64,000 nt of DNA, taken from Caulobacter sp. (lineage in GTDB: Bacteria > Pseudomonadota > Alphaproteobacteria > Caulobacterales > Caulobacteraceae). Location: contig JARWZW010000060.1 in NCBI GenBank assembly GCA_029866155.1, positions 1-64,000 of the forward strand. Direction: 5' to 3'. The notes under the pieces were generated by a model that was not told the origin of the DNA, ran no database searches, and saw nothing but the letters and a program-made list of their open reading frames with translations. A program made the position numbers and the translations under genes. Positions within the stretch are counted from its first letter, which is position 1, and each line of letters begins with the position of its first letter. Below are positions 37,949 to 46,373 of this stretch, piece after piece.

Positions 37949-38263
37949 CTATTCGGTAATGTTGGTGACCGTGGCGGTTCCAGCGCTGCCGTTGTCAGCG
38001 GTGTAGCTGGTCTTGAATCCTGCCGTGCTGCCCATTTCGGCAAAAGTCACGCAGATTCCCTGGGTGCAGATCTTCTTTGCAGCCTGGTCGAGCGTATAGG
38101 GGGCCGCTGGGCCGCCGTTGACGACGGCGGTGCCATCGGAATTGAACACAACCACGACCTTCTGGCCGTCGGAGCTGGCGAATTCGACCGTGGTGGATGC
38201 GGCGAGAGCCGGCGAGGCGACGAGCGCCAGCCCGGCAAGAGCAATCAGCAGTCTGGACTTCAT
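37949..38263 (-). CDS. Small secreted protein, function unknown
   Basis: 104 residues with a clear signal peptide (LLIALAGLALVASPALA). The mature part holds two cysteines close together (ICTQGICV) that could form a disulphide, and is otherwise Gly/Thr/Ala-rich. The ATG at 38263 is chosen since GGGGGA lies six bases upstream; an ATG at 38269 touches that sequence. No family is recognised. Confidence 0.65.
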   Translation of the reverse strand: MKSRLLIALAGLALVASPALAASTTVEFASSDGQKVVVVFNSDGTAVVNGGPAAPYTLDQAAKKICTQGICVTFAEMGSTAGFKTSYTADNGSAGTATVTNITE

Positions 38264-38403
38264 GGACATTCCCCCGAATGAGCGCCTTCCCATTGGGGAC
38301 GGCTTTTTGACGTCGGGACGTTAACCTTACTGACTGCGGGCGGCAACCGGTGTGGCGGCCCCGGAGGCTAAAGATTTGCGAAGCCGCCGGACTCCGGCGC
38401 CCT

Positions 38404-39900
38404 CTATTTCATGGTCGGGATGACAAAGCTGGAATCCGCCAGGTCGCCTTCAGGCCAGCGGGCGGTGATGGTCTTGACCTTGGTCCAGAACTTCAGCCCT
38501 TCCATGCCGTGCTGGTTGGTGTCGCCAAAGGCGCTGCGTTTCCAGCCCCCGAAGGTGTGATATGCCACCGGCACCGGGATCGGGACATTGATGCCGACCA
38601 TCCCCACCTGGACGCGAGAGGCAAACTCCCGCGCCACCCGGCCGCTGCGTGTGAAGATGGCGACGCCGTTGCCATACTGGTGCTGGCTGGGCAGATCGAC
38701 CGCTTCCTCGAAGGTTTCGGCCCGCACGATCTGCAGGACAGGGCCGAAGATCTCCTCATGATACGTCTTCATGCCGGGCATCACCCCGTCGAATAGGCTG
38801 GGACCGATGAAGAAGCCCTTCTCGAAACCCTGAAGGGAAAAGTCGCGGCCATCGACCACCAGTTCGGCGCCTTCGTCCCGGCCGATCTGTATATAGTCGG
38901 CAATCTTCTGACGGTGGGCGGCGCTGACCACCGGACCATACTGGGCCTCCGGATCGGCGCTCACCCCGACCTTCAGGGTCTGGATCTCGGCGATCATCCG
39001 CTCCCGCAGTTCGTCGGCGACCTTCTTGCCGACCGGCACCACCACAGGCAGGGCCATGCAGCGTTCGCCGGCCGAGCCGAAGGCTGCGCCCGACAGGTCC
39101 TTCACCACCTGGTCGAGGTCGGCGTCGGGCATGACGATACCGTGGTTCTTGGCTCCGCCCATGGCCTGGACCCGCTTTCCATGCAGGGCGCCCTGGCTGT
39201 AGACGTAATGGGCGATATCGCTGCTGCCGACAAAGCTGACGGCCTTGATGTCGGGATGTTGCAGGATGGCGTCGACGCTGACCTTGTCGCCATGCACGAC
39301 GTTCAGCACCCCGGCCGGAGCCCCCGCCTCCATCATCAGTTCCGCCAGGCGAACCGGGACCGTCGGGTCCTTTTCGGACGGCTTCAGGACGAAGGTATTG
39401 CCCACGGCGATGGCCACCCCGAACATCCACATGGGGATCATGGCCGGGAAATTGAACGGGGTGATGCCGGCGACCACGCCGAGGGACTGGCGCATGGAAT
39501 AGACATCGATGCCGGGACCAGCGCCTTCGGTATACTCGCCCTTCAGGGCATGGGGGATGCCGCAGGCGAACTCGATGACCTCCAGCCCGCGCTGGATGTC
39601 GCCCTTGCTGTCGGCGATGACCTTGCCATGCTCGGCCGAGAGCCGCTCGGCCAGATCCTGCATATTGGCCTCAACCAGCCGCTTGAAGTCGAACATCACC
39701 CGCGCCCTGCGCTGGGGATTGGTCGTCGACCAGCCGCCGTGGGCGGCCAGGGCTGCCTGGACCGCCAGATCAAGTTCAGACGGCGTGGCCAGCTGGACCC
39801 GAGCCTGGACCTCGCCGGTATTGGGATTGAACACCTCGCCGAACCGGCCAGATGCGCCCACAAACGACGCGCCGTTCACGAAATGATGGATGTCCCGCAT
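38404..39900 (-). CDS. mmsA: Methylmalonate-semialdehyde dehydrogenase (CoA-acylating)
   Basis: Converts methylmalonate or malonate semialdehyde to propionyl- or acetyl-CoA in valine, thymine or inositol breakdown. 498 residues with GITPFNFPAMIPMWM, the coenzyme-binding FVGSSDIAHYV, MGGAKNHGIVMPDAD and the nucleophile in GSAGERCMALPVVVPVG. AAGGGAGAA precedes the ATG. It is the last ordinary chromosomal gene before the island boundary at 40054. Confidence 0.95.
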   Translation of the reverse strand: MRDIHHFVNGASFVGASGRFGEVFNPNTGEVQARVQLATPSELDLAVQAALAAHGGWSTTNPQRRARVMFDFKRLVEANMQDLAERLSAEHGKVIADSKGDIQRGLEVIEFACGIPHALKGEYTEGAGPGIDVYSMRQSLGVVAGITPFNFPAMIPMWMFGVAIAVGNTFVLKPSEKDPTVPVRLAELMMEAGAPAGVLNVVHGDKVSVDAILQHPDIKAVSFVGSSDIAHYVYSQGALHGKRVQAMGGAKNHGIVMPDADLDQVVKDLSGAAFGSAGERCMALPVVVPVGKKVADELRERMIAEIQTLKVGVSADPEAQYGPVVSAAHRQKIADYIQIGRDEGAELVVDGRDFSLQGFEKGFFIGPSLFDGVMPGMKTYHEEIFGPVLQIVRAETFEEAVDLPSQHQYGNGVAIFTRSGRVAREFASRVQVGMVGINVPIPVPVAYHTFGGWKRSAFGDTNQHGMEGLKFWTKVKTITARWPEGDLADSSFVIPTMK

Positions 39901-40053
39901 GACGTTCTCCCTTTTGTCCTGCGGGTTAGCAGGGGCCGGCTCGGGAGGAAACCATCATTGATCAACTGTCGCCGGGGCAGCCCCGCAGCTTCGATCCAAG
40001 ACAACAGGATCGGACCCTGAACCGGACCGGTTACGACCCAAGATCGTCGGATC

Positions 40054-40109
40054 TGGAGCGGCCGGGGGGAATCGAACCCCCGACATTCAGCTTGGGAAGC
40101 TGACAGGAC
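40054..40109 (-). repeat. tRNA-Gly(CCC) 3' fragment, left attachment-site copy
   Basis: Read on the minus strand it runs from just before the anticodon arm to the acceptor end: anticodon stem-loop CAGC TTCCCAA GCTG (anticodon CCC), T arm GGGGG TTCGATT CCCCC, and the acceptor strand GGCCGCT with encoded CCA. The D arm and 5' acceptor strand are absent from the sequence to the right, so this is not a functional tRNA gene. Identical to 62079-62134. Confidence 0.93.
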
Positions 40110-40208
40110 GTCAACAAAATCAATGGCTTTTGCTCCCAACTAGGCCCCTATCAGCCTACGTTAAATCAACGGGTTACGGGATTTTTCCCAACTGAGCCCC
40201 ACAGAAAC

Positions 40209-40424
40209 GTGGTCGCGTTCTGCCAAGGTATTCCCTTTTCGCTCCTGCTGTCGAAGGCCCGGCGCCGTTCTGTTCGCTCCACGGTCAGCCCAATAAAATC
40301 CTCTCCCCGACCCGCCAACGACAACCCGACGCCGGCGCGTCAAAGGCGGGTGGCGGTGGAGTGCCTGCCAATCGTCGAGCCGTTGGACGAGAGCGGCCTA
40401 GCGCTACCGCCGCGGCCGCGCTAA
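40209..40424 (+). CDS. Possible small protein overlapping the 72-codon frame
   Basis: A 71-codon frame whose C-terminal half is conserved in the right-hand block: PRPAN, RQRR, E-x-LPI and GL-x-x-PPR-x-R occur in both, and both end in a stop that overlaps the next ATG by one base (TAATG here, TGATG at 62449). The N-terminal half is not in frame between the copies (a one-base indel), so either the start lies lower down or one copy is broken. Function unknown. Confidence 0.35.
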   Translation: MVAFCQGIPFSLLLSKARRRSVRSTVSPIKSSPRPANDNPTPARQRRVAVECLPIVEPLDESGLALPPRPR

Positions 40425-40642
40425 TGGTCCGCCAGAGCTATCTGGGCCTGACCGACGACGAAGGCCACGTCAAACTTGCCAGGATCGAAGCCGAAGTGAT
40501 CGCCTGGCGAGGTCGCTGCAGGCCGATGGGACCGCAGTACCTGGCCGTTGGCAGGATTCTGGATCCGATTCGCGACAGGCGGCTGGTGCTGACGGGACGG
40601 CCGCTCCCTGATGTGGGGGGCCACAAAACCCCTTTAGGCTGA
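40424..40642 (+). CDS. Conserved 72-residue protein of the island end, left copy
   Basis: Unrecognised small protein. It has the same length as the frame at 62451-62669, and about 42 of 72 residues agree, best in AEVIAWRGRCRPMGPQ, AVGRIL and RRLVLTGRP. Several differences are silent third-base changes, which argues for coding. Starts with an ATG overlapping the stop of the preceding frame. It is rich in Arg and basic overall. Its place next to the attachment site suggests a role in the island's life or regulation, but this is only inference. Confidence 0.5.
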   Translation: MVRQSYLGLTDDEGHVKLARIEAEVIAWRGRCRPMGPQYLAVGRILDPIRDRRLVLTGRPLPDVGGHKTPLG

Positions 40643-40846
40643 AACGCAGAACTCCCCGGCTGACTGGCACAGAGATGTTCAACTTGGATCCTCTGCGAAG
40701 ACACCTGTTGCTAGCGACCTCAACGAAGATTCAAGTCAACTCAGCACTCTCGTTGTGGCTTGACGCGTTTCAGGGGTCACGTCAGCCGCTTTCAACGGCG
40801 CAGAAGCTTGGCGGACAGCGACATCCTTCTTCTCTTCAACAGCCCG

Positions 40847-42670
40847 TCAGTGATTGTCCCTCGGGTTGCCGAACCGGTCGATGATGCGGTGGTACTTGAT
40901 GGCCGGCTCGAGGGCGCCGCCGGTGGACAGAGGGCCGACGGTGAGGCGATGAAGTTCCTGCCAGGGGCTCTGTGACGGCGGGACGGCATAACCTCCAGCA
41001 GCGTCCAGGGCCGCTCGGCGCGCGGCAAACTCTTCGTCGGAAACTGCCGCATTGACGGTGCGGGCCCGCAGGTCCACCCGAACCCGGTCCCCGGTCCGCA
41101 GCAGCGACAGATTGCCGCCCGTCGCGGCTTCCGGCGAGGCGTTCACGATGGATGGCGAACCTGAGGTGCCCGACTGGCGCCCGTCGCCGATACAGGCCAG
41201 GGCCGAAACGCCGCGCGCCAGCAGATGGGCGGGTGGGCGCATATTGACCACTTCCGCCGACCCGGGATAGCCCACAGGGCCGGCTCCGCGCATGAACAGG
41301 ATCGACCGTTCGGTAATGCCGATTTCCGGATCGTCGATACGGCGGTGGTAGTCTTCAGGGCCATCGAACACGACCGCTTCGCCTTCGAAGGCGTCCGGAT
41401 CGCCGGGGCTGGAGAGATAGCGTTCACGGAACTCGGCGGCGATGACGCTGGTCTTCATGATGGCGCCGTCGAACAGATTGCCGCTCAGCACCAGGAAACC
41501 GGCATTGGCCATCAGGGGTGCGTCGAAGGTCCGGATCACGTCCGGAAGCTGGATCGCCTTGCCGGCGCAGTTCTGGCCGAGGGTGCGGCCGTTGACGGTC
41601 CGGGCCGCCTCACGGATCAGGCCAGCCCCCATCAACTGGTTGACCACAGCGGGAACGCCGCCCGCCTGATGAAAGTCTTCGCCGAGATATCTGCCCGCCG
41701 GCTGCAGGTTGACCAGAAGCGGCACAGCGTGGCCGACCTCTTCCCACTGCTGCAGCGGCAGTTCGAGGCCGGCGTGCCTGGCCAGCGCCGTGATGTGGAT
41801 CGGGGCATTGGTCGAGCCGCCGATGGCCGAGTTGACGACAATAGCGTTGTGAAAGGCGTCCGGGGTCAGGATGTCCGAGGGCTTGAGATCCTCATGGACC
41901 ATCTCGACGATCCGCCTGCCGGTCAGATAGGCGATCTGGGGCCGCTCGCGATAGGGGGCGGGAATGGCGGCAGACCCTGGCAGGGACACCCCCAGGGCCT
42001 CGGCAAGGGCGTTCATGGTCGAGGCCGTGCCCATGGTGTTGCAATAGCCCACCGAGGGCGCCGAGGTGGCCACCAGATCGATGAACCCCTCATAGTCCAG
42101 TTCGCCTCGCGCCAGCATTTCGCGCGCGGTCCAGATGATCGAGCCCGAGCCGACCCGCTCACCCTTGTGCCAGCCGTTCAGCATCGGGCCGACGGACAGG
42201 GCGATGGCCGGAATGTCGACAGTGGCCGCCGCCATAAGGCAGGCGGGCGTGGTCTTGTCGCAGCCGATCGTCAACACGACCCCGTCAAGCGGGTAGCCAT
42301 ACAGAACCTCGACCAGGCCCATATAGGCGAGATTTCGATCGAGGCCCGCCGTCGGTCGCTTGCCGGTCTCCTGAATCGGATGGACCGGAAATTCCATGGC
42401 GATGCCGCCCGCCTCACGGATGCCCTCACGCACCCGCTTGGCCAGTTCGATATGGTGCCGGTTACAGGGGCTGAGGTCAGACCCTGTCTGGGCGATGCCG
42501 ATGATCGGCCTGGCCGAGCGTAGTTCTTCCAGGGTCAATCCGTAGTTCAGGTACCGCTCAAGATAGAGGGCGGTCATGTCCGGATTGTCCGGATTATCGA
42601 ACCAGGCGCGCGAGCGAAGGGGCTTTCCGGATGTTTGCGCAACACTCGCAGGATCAGGATAGAGGCTCAT
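40847..42670 (-). CDS. IlvD/Edd-family sugar-acid dehydratase
   Basis: 607 residues. Iron-sulphur enzyme of the pentonate/hexonate dehydratase branch, expected to turn an aldonic acid into its 2-keto-3-deoxy derivative. The three cluster cysteines are at about 69 (SPCNRHH), 137 ([11 protein letters not shown]) and 210 ([11 protein letters not shown]); the catalytic serine motif [16 protein letters not shown] is present. The ATG at 42670 follows GAGGGAG. It is the last gene of the minus-strand set GH3, eda remnant, kdgK, dehydratase. The kinase next door suggests a hexonate such as gluconate or galactonate as substrate; a pentonate cannot be excluded. Confidence 0.88.
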   Translation of the reverse strand: MSLYPDPASVAQTSGKPLRSRAWFDNPDNPDMTALYLERYLNYGLTLEELRSARPIIGIAQTGSDLSPCNRHHIELAKRVREGIREAGGIAMEFPVHPIQETGKRPTAGLDRNLAYMGLVEVLYGYPLDGVVLTIGCDKTTPACLMAAATVDIPAIALSVGPMLNGWHKGERVGSGSIIWTAREMLARGELDYEGFIDLVATSAPSVGYCNTMGTASTMNALAEALGVSLPGSAAIPAPYRERPQIAYLTGRRIVEMVHEDLKPSDILTPDAFHNAIVVNSAIGGSTNAPIHITALARHAGLELPLQQWEEVGHAVPLLVNLQPAGRYLGEDFHQAGGVPAVVNQLMGAGLIREAARTVNGRTLGQNCAGKAIQLPDVIRTFDAPLMANAGFLVLSGNLFDGAIMKTSVIAAEFRERYLSSPGDPDAFEGEAVVFDGPEDYHRRIDDPEIGITERSILFMRGAGPVGYPGSAEVVNMRPPAHLLARGVSALACIGDGRQSGTSGSPSIVNASPEAATGGNLSLLRTGDRVRVDLRARTVNAAVSDEEFAARRAALDAAGGYAVPPSQSPWQELHRLTVGPLSTGGALEPAIKYHRIIDRFGNPRDNH

Positions 42671-42802
42671 CAAACTCCCTCGCCCTGTCCGGGACAGGGC
42701 CGTTTAATTCCAACATCATTTGCGAAAACAGGTCGCATGGAGCTGGGGGTTGAGCGCGCTGGGAACATTGGCGCGATTGGCCGGGACCTTCCGGACCGGC
42801 GG

Positions 42803-43909
42803 TTAGCGGATAACCCGCGCCCCCCTGCCCTGTATCACAGCCTCAACCTCGGCCGCCCGGACCATCGAGGTGTCGCCAGGCGTGGTCATGGCCAGGGCGC
42901 CGTGGGCTGCGCCATATTCGACGGCCGCCTGGGGGCCCTTCCCTTCCAGGAAACCATAGGCAAGGCCAGAGGCGAAGCCGTCGCCGCCGCCGACGCGATC
43001 GTAGATTTCGAGGTTCTCGCGCAAGGCCGATTCATAGAACTGGCCGCCGGCATACAGGATCGCTGACCAGTCGTTGAGGCTGGCGGTCTTGGCATTCCGC
43101 AGCGTTGTGGCAGCGACCTTGAAGTTCGGAAACTGGCCGACCGCTGTCTGGATCATGCGCTTGAAGCTGGCCGGATCGATCTCGCTGATGTGCTCGTCGA
43201 CCCCGTCGACCTCGAAGCCGAGGCAGGCGGTGAAGTCCTCCTCATTGCCGATCATCACGTCGACATATTGCGCAATGTGCCGGTTGACCTTCTGGGCGCC
43301 AGGCTTGCCGCCCTGGCTCTTCCACAGCGAAGCGCGGTAGTTGAGGTCATAGCTGACGACGGCGCCGTATTTGCGGGCGAGCTCGACGGCCTCCATGACC
43401 GCCTCGGCGGTGTTGCTGGAGAGCGCCGCGAAGATTCCGCCGGTGTGGAACCAGCGGACGCCCTCCTCGCCAAACAGCTTTTCCCAGTTCACTTCACCCG
43501 GCCGGATCTGCGATGCGGCGCTATGGCCCCGGTCGCTGCAGCCCAGCGCCGGGCGGACGCCGAAGCCCTTCTCGGTGAAGTTCAGGCCGACCCTTGTGTT
43601 GCGGCCAAGGCCGTCGAAGTCACGCCAGATCACGTGGCTCATGTCCACGCCGCCCTGCATGATCAGGTCCTCGACCAGCCAGCCCAGGTCATTGGCCGGC
43701 AAGGCCGTGACCGCCGTTGCGCGCTGGCCCCAGCACTTGCGCATGGCGCGGGCGACGTTGTACTCGCCCCCGCCCTCCCAGACGTGGAACTGGCGGGCGT
43801 TGCGCACCCTGCCAAAACCCGGATCAAAGCGCAGCATCACCTCGCCGAACGCGGCGCAGTCCCATCGGGTCTCACTGGCCGGCCGAATTGTCAGGATGTT
43901 GTTGCTCAA
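42803..43909 (-). CDS. kdgK: PfkB-family 2-keto-3-deoxygluconate kinase
   Basis: 368 residues. Sugar kinase of the PfkB (ribokinase) family; the closest theme is 2-keto-3-deoxygluconate kinase. Substrate-side GGGEYNVARAMRKCWG, VSYDLNYRASLW, and the catalytic YDRVGGGDGFASGLAYGF with the base aspartate are visible. The start is a TTG at 43909 overlapping the stop of the aldolase remnant (TTGA). The neighbouring dehydratase would supply its substrate. Confidence 0.85.
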   Translation of the reverse strand: MSNNILTIRPASETRWDCAAFGEVMLRFDPGFGRVRNARQFHVWEGGGEYNVARAMRKCWGQRATAVTALPANDLGWLVEDLIMQGGVDMSHVIWRDFDGLGRNTRVGLNFTEKGFGVRPALGCSDRGHSAASQIRPGEVNWEKLFGEEGVRWFHTGGIFAALSSNTAEAVMEAVELARKYGAVVSYDLNYRASLWKSQGGKPGAQKVNRHIAQYVDVMIGNEEDFTACLGFEVDGVDEHISEIDPASFKRMIQTAVGQFPNFKVAATTLRNAKTASLNDWSAILYAGGQFYESALRENLEIYDRVGGGDGFASGLAYGFLEGKGPQAAVEYGAAHGALAMTTPGDTSMVRAAEVEAVIQGRGARVIR

Positions 43910-44097
43910 GCGAGATCGCTCCGTGTCTTGGCGATGAGATTCATAGTCCTGCGAGCACGCGCCTTGATGACGATCCAGTCGCCGGTCTCAAGCAGGTCAT
44001 TGGTAATCCGCTTGCTGACCATGCCGGCGGCGACGACGCCGGCGCCGAACAGGTCCAGCAGGGAGGCTTTGTCGGGATCAAGGCCGCCAGCCTGCAT
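43906..44097 (-). pseudogene. C-terminal remnant of a KDPG aldolase
   Basis: 63 codons matching the last third of 2-keto-3-deoxy-6-phosphogluconate aldolases: the phosphate-binding FMQAGGLDP, then FGAGVVAAGMVSKRIT and a helical tail. The barrel strands with the Schiff-base lysine are missing. The frame abuts the GH3 stop codon: TAG, then TTC ATG CAG, so the aldolase homology (F-M-Q-A-G-G) starts at the very base after that stop. Its own stop overlaps the kdgK TTG, so reading it may be needed for efficient kdgK translation. It cannot be catalytic as it stands. Confidence 0.8.
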
Positions 44098-44100
44098 GAA

Positions 44101-46200
44101 CTAGCCGATCACTATTGTCTGACACAAAGCCTCGGCTGAGGCAGACGACCCACCAACATAGACCTTGTGGGCGCCTGGTTCCAACAGCCACTTGCGTGTC
44201 TCCAGGTCCCACCAGCGCAGGTCGTCCAGAGCGACCTGAAAATGGATGATTTCAGTCTGTCCGGGCGGGACCTGTGTTCGAGCGAAAGCCTTGAGCAGCT
44301 TGCGTGGCCGTTTGGCTTGAACGCCGGGGAAGCCGATATAAAGTTGTGTAATCTCGTCGCCGGCGACCTCTCCGTCATTCCGCACGGCCACTTCTATGTC
44401 GAGCCTGTCTTGGGCGCGACGCACCTTCAGGCTTCGATAGCTGAAGGACGTATAGGAGAGGCCAAAACCGAAGGGATAGGCGGCGGCCACGCCCTGCTTC
44501 TCAAGCAGGGTGTAGCCATGCAAGGGTCCGTACTCGATTGTGTCGGCATGGGCGTCGAAGAAGGGCAAATCCACCTCGTCGACGGGGACGGTGAAGGGCA
44601 GTTTCCCGGACGGTGAAACCGCCCCGAAAAGCAGATCCGCCAGGGCCCGCCCCCCTTCCATTCCATTGTAGAAAGTCTGCAGGATCGCGGGGGCCGCGGC
44701 GTCCCATTCAGACATGATCACGGCCGACCCGGCGACAACGACGACAACGGTCCTGGGATTGGCCGCCACCGCAGCCTTGATCAGCGCCACCTGATCCGGG
44801 GCAAGCCGGAGGGACGTGCGATCTCCACCCATCCCTGTCCGCAACCCCTGCCCGGACGTTGCCCCCTCATCCAGCGGGATATCACCGGGTATGTATTCCC
44901 CTTCTTCCCGCAGGGTGTAGCCCACCACGACAATGGCGACATCGGCGTCGTTCGCGGCCGCAGCGGCCGCCGCCAAATCGGTCTCGTCGCCGGTCACCAC
45001 CAAAGCATCCGGACCAAGGGCCCGCGTGATGCCGGCCAGGGCGGTCACCACATAGGGTGGGAAAACCCGTGAGGAGCCGCCATCGCCTGTGTTCACCAGG
45101 CCCGCCAATCGGCCAAGCACAGCGATACGGCGCACGTCCGCGGAACAGATCGGCAGCAGGCCTTCATTCTTCAGCAGGACCGCCCCCTTGCAGGCGGCCT
45201 CATAGGCAAGCTCGCGATGGGCGGCGCAGGCCACAAGGTCCTGCGTATAGGCAGCCAGGGGATCTTCCGCGCAGGTCATCCTGAACTGGGTTTCAAGAAT
45301 GCGACGGCAGGCCTGATCGATGACCTGCGGCTCGACATGGCCATTCTCGACAGCATCCACCAGGGATTTGCCAAAAACCAGGGGCTCCGGATTCTCCACG
45401 TCAAGCCCGGCGCTTGCCCCGTAGACCTTGTACACTCCCCGAACCCAGTCAGAATGTACGAACCCCGTGAACCCCCATTCGCCGCGCAGGATATCTGTCA
45501 GCAGATAGCGGTTCTGACCACAGTATTCGCCATTCATCCTGTTGTAGGCGCTCATGACGCTGGCGCAACCTGAGTCGATGACTCGCTTGAAATGCGGCAG
45601 ATAGACTTCGCGCAATGTGCGTTCATCAACCCGCACATCGACCTTGAAACGGGCGTTCTCCATGCTGTTGACGGCAAGATGCTTAACGCTGGCCACCACA
45701 TTATGAGACTGGATTCCCTGGGACAGGGCGGCCCCCATCTCGCCGAGATGATGCGGATCCTCCCCGTAGGTTTCCTGGGCGCGGCCCCAGGCCGGGTGGC
45801 GCAACAGGTTGACACAGACCGCGCCGGTCATGGTGCGGCCGAGCGCTCTGATCTCGATCCCCATAGCCTCGCCGATGCGCCGCTCCAGATCCACGTCAAA
45901 GCTGGCGCCCCGGGCCATCGTTACGGGAAAGCAGGTTGAGTCCCCGGCGCAGACCCCTCTCGGTCCATCCGTGAAATACAGCGGTACAAGCCCAAGGCGC
46001 TCGCACCCTCCGCCGGCGCGATAGGGTTCTGCACACCAACGACCATCGTTCGCCTGGTAGCTTGCGAAGAAGCCCTGGCCAGACATCATTTCCACTTTTT
46101 CAGCGAGGCTCATCGCGCCAATCAGGGCATCCACGGCATGCGTGATTTCAGAGTGACTAGCGCCCTTGGCAGGCGCGGTTGGTAGGCTTGAATCGTCCAT
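44101..46200 (-). CDS. Glycoside hydrolase family 3 beta-glycosidase
   Basis: 699 residues. Retaining exo-beta-glycosidase: N-terminal TIM barrel with YFTDGPRGV, QETYGEDPH, SVKHLAVNSMENAR and the nucleophile Asp251 in FVHSDWVRG; an alpha/beta-sandwich domain (VLGRLAGLVNTGDGGSSRV); and a C-terminal fibronectin-III-like domain (YPFGFGLSYTSFSY). No signal peptide is seen, so it is likely cytoplasmic and acts after import by the GPH transporter. Beta-glucosidase or beta-xylosidase activity is possible. Divergent from the Coq4-family gene. Confidence 0.92.
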   Translation of the reverse strand: MDDSSLPTAPAKGASHSEITHAVDALIGAMSLAEKVEMMSGQGFFASYQANDGRWCAEPYRAGGGCERLGLVPLYFTDGPRGVCAGDSTCFPVTMARGASFDVDLERRIGEAMGIEIRALGRTMTGAVCVNLLRHPAWGRAQETYGEDPHHLGEMGAALSQGIQSHNVVASVKHLAVNSMENARFKVDVRVDERTLREVYLPHFKRVIDSGCASVMSAYNRMNGEYCGQNRYLLTDILRGEWGFTGFVHSDWVRGVYKVYGASAGLDVENPEPLVFGKSLVDAVENGHVEPQVIDQACRRILETQFRMTCAEDPLAAYTQDLVACAAHRELAYEAACKGAVLLKNEGLLPICSADVRRIAVLGRLAGLVNTGDGGSSRVFPPYVVTALAGITRALGPDALVVTGDETDLAAAAAAANDADVAIVVVGYTLREEGEYIPGDIPLDEGATSGQGLRTGMGGDRTSLRLAPDQVALIKAAVAANPRTVVVVVAGSAVIMSEWDAAAPAILQTFYNGMEGGRALADLLFGAVSPSGKLPFTVPVDEVDLPFFDAHADTIEYGPLHGYTLLEKQGVAAAYPFGFGLSYTSFSYRSLKVRRAQDRLDIEVAVRNDGEVAGDEITQLYIGFPGVQAKRPRKLLKAFARTQVPPGQTEIIHFQVALDDLRWWDLETRKWLLEPGAHKVYVGGSSASAEALCQTIVIG

Positions 46201-46373
46201 GGGTGATCATCTCGTCAAAGGCTTTGGCCAGGCGCGCAGGGCCATTGAAAACACCAAAAAATTCTAGACCACACGGTTATTCTATGCCAATCGAATAATC
46301 TCTGTCGATGCCAACCCGGGAGGCCCGGAATGCGTCGAAGTCCCGAAATTGCCGACCCATTTAGGAGCCCGCC
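46201..46373. promoter_or_regulatory. Divergent promoter region GH3 / Coq4-family operon
   Basis: 173 bases with an AT-rich core unusual for this genome. AAAATTCTAG at 46258-46267 followed by TTCTA 14 bases on recurs at 50816-50842 ahead of the first dioxygenase. A related TTCTAG element occurs in the third divergent promoter near 58528. These may be one regulator's sites or promoter elements. Confidence 0.4.

Larger units (their letters stand above)
40110..40760. repeat. Island-end block, left copy (diverged direct repeat of 62135-62795)
   Basis: The ~650 bases after the tRNA fragment align over most of their length with the block after the second fragment, from TCCCAACTGAGCCCC and GGTCGCGTTCTGCCA near 40190-40230 to CCTCAACGAAG and TCAACTCAG near 40720-40745. 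Divergence is substantial, with short indels, and seems concentrated at third codon positions within the 72-codon frame. No other gene is recognised here or in the remaining bases up to 40846. Confidence 0.75.

Noticed and set aside
40054-40109. Functional tRNA-Gly gene, or the 3' end of tmRNA
   Set aside because: The anticodon arm with CCC shows it is tRNA-Gly, not tmRNA, but no D arm or 5' acceptor strand is found to the right in either copy, so neither is a complete gene.
40110-40430. Group I or other intron splitting the tRNA
   Set aside because: No sequence pairing with the acceptor strand plus D arm was found within several hundred bases, and the break lies before the anticodon arm and not in its loop, where such introns usually sit.
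41225-42523. 432-codon plus-strand frame
   Set aside because: Antisense to the IlvD/Edd-type dehydratase with its three cluster cysteines; no start signal or family match.
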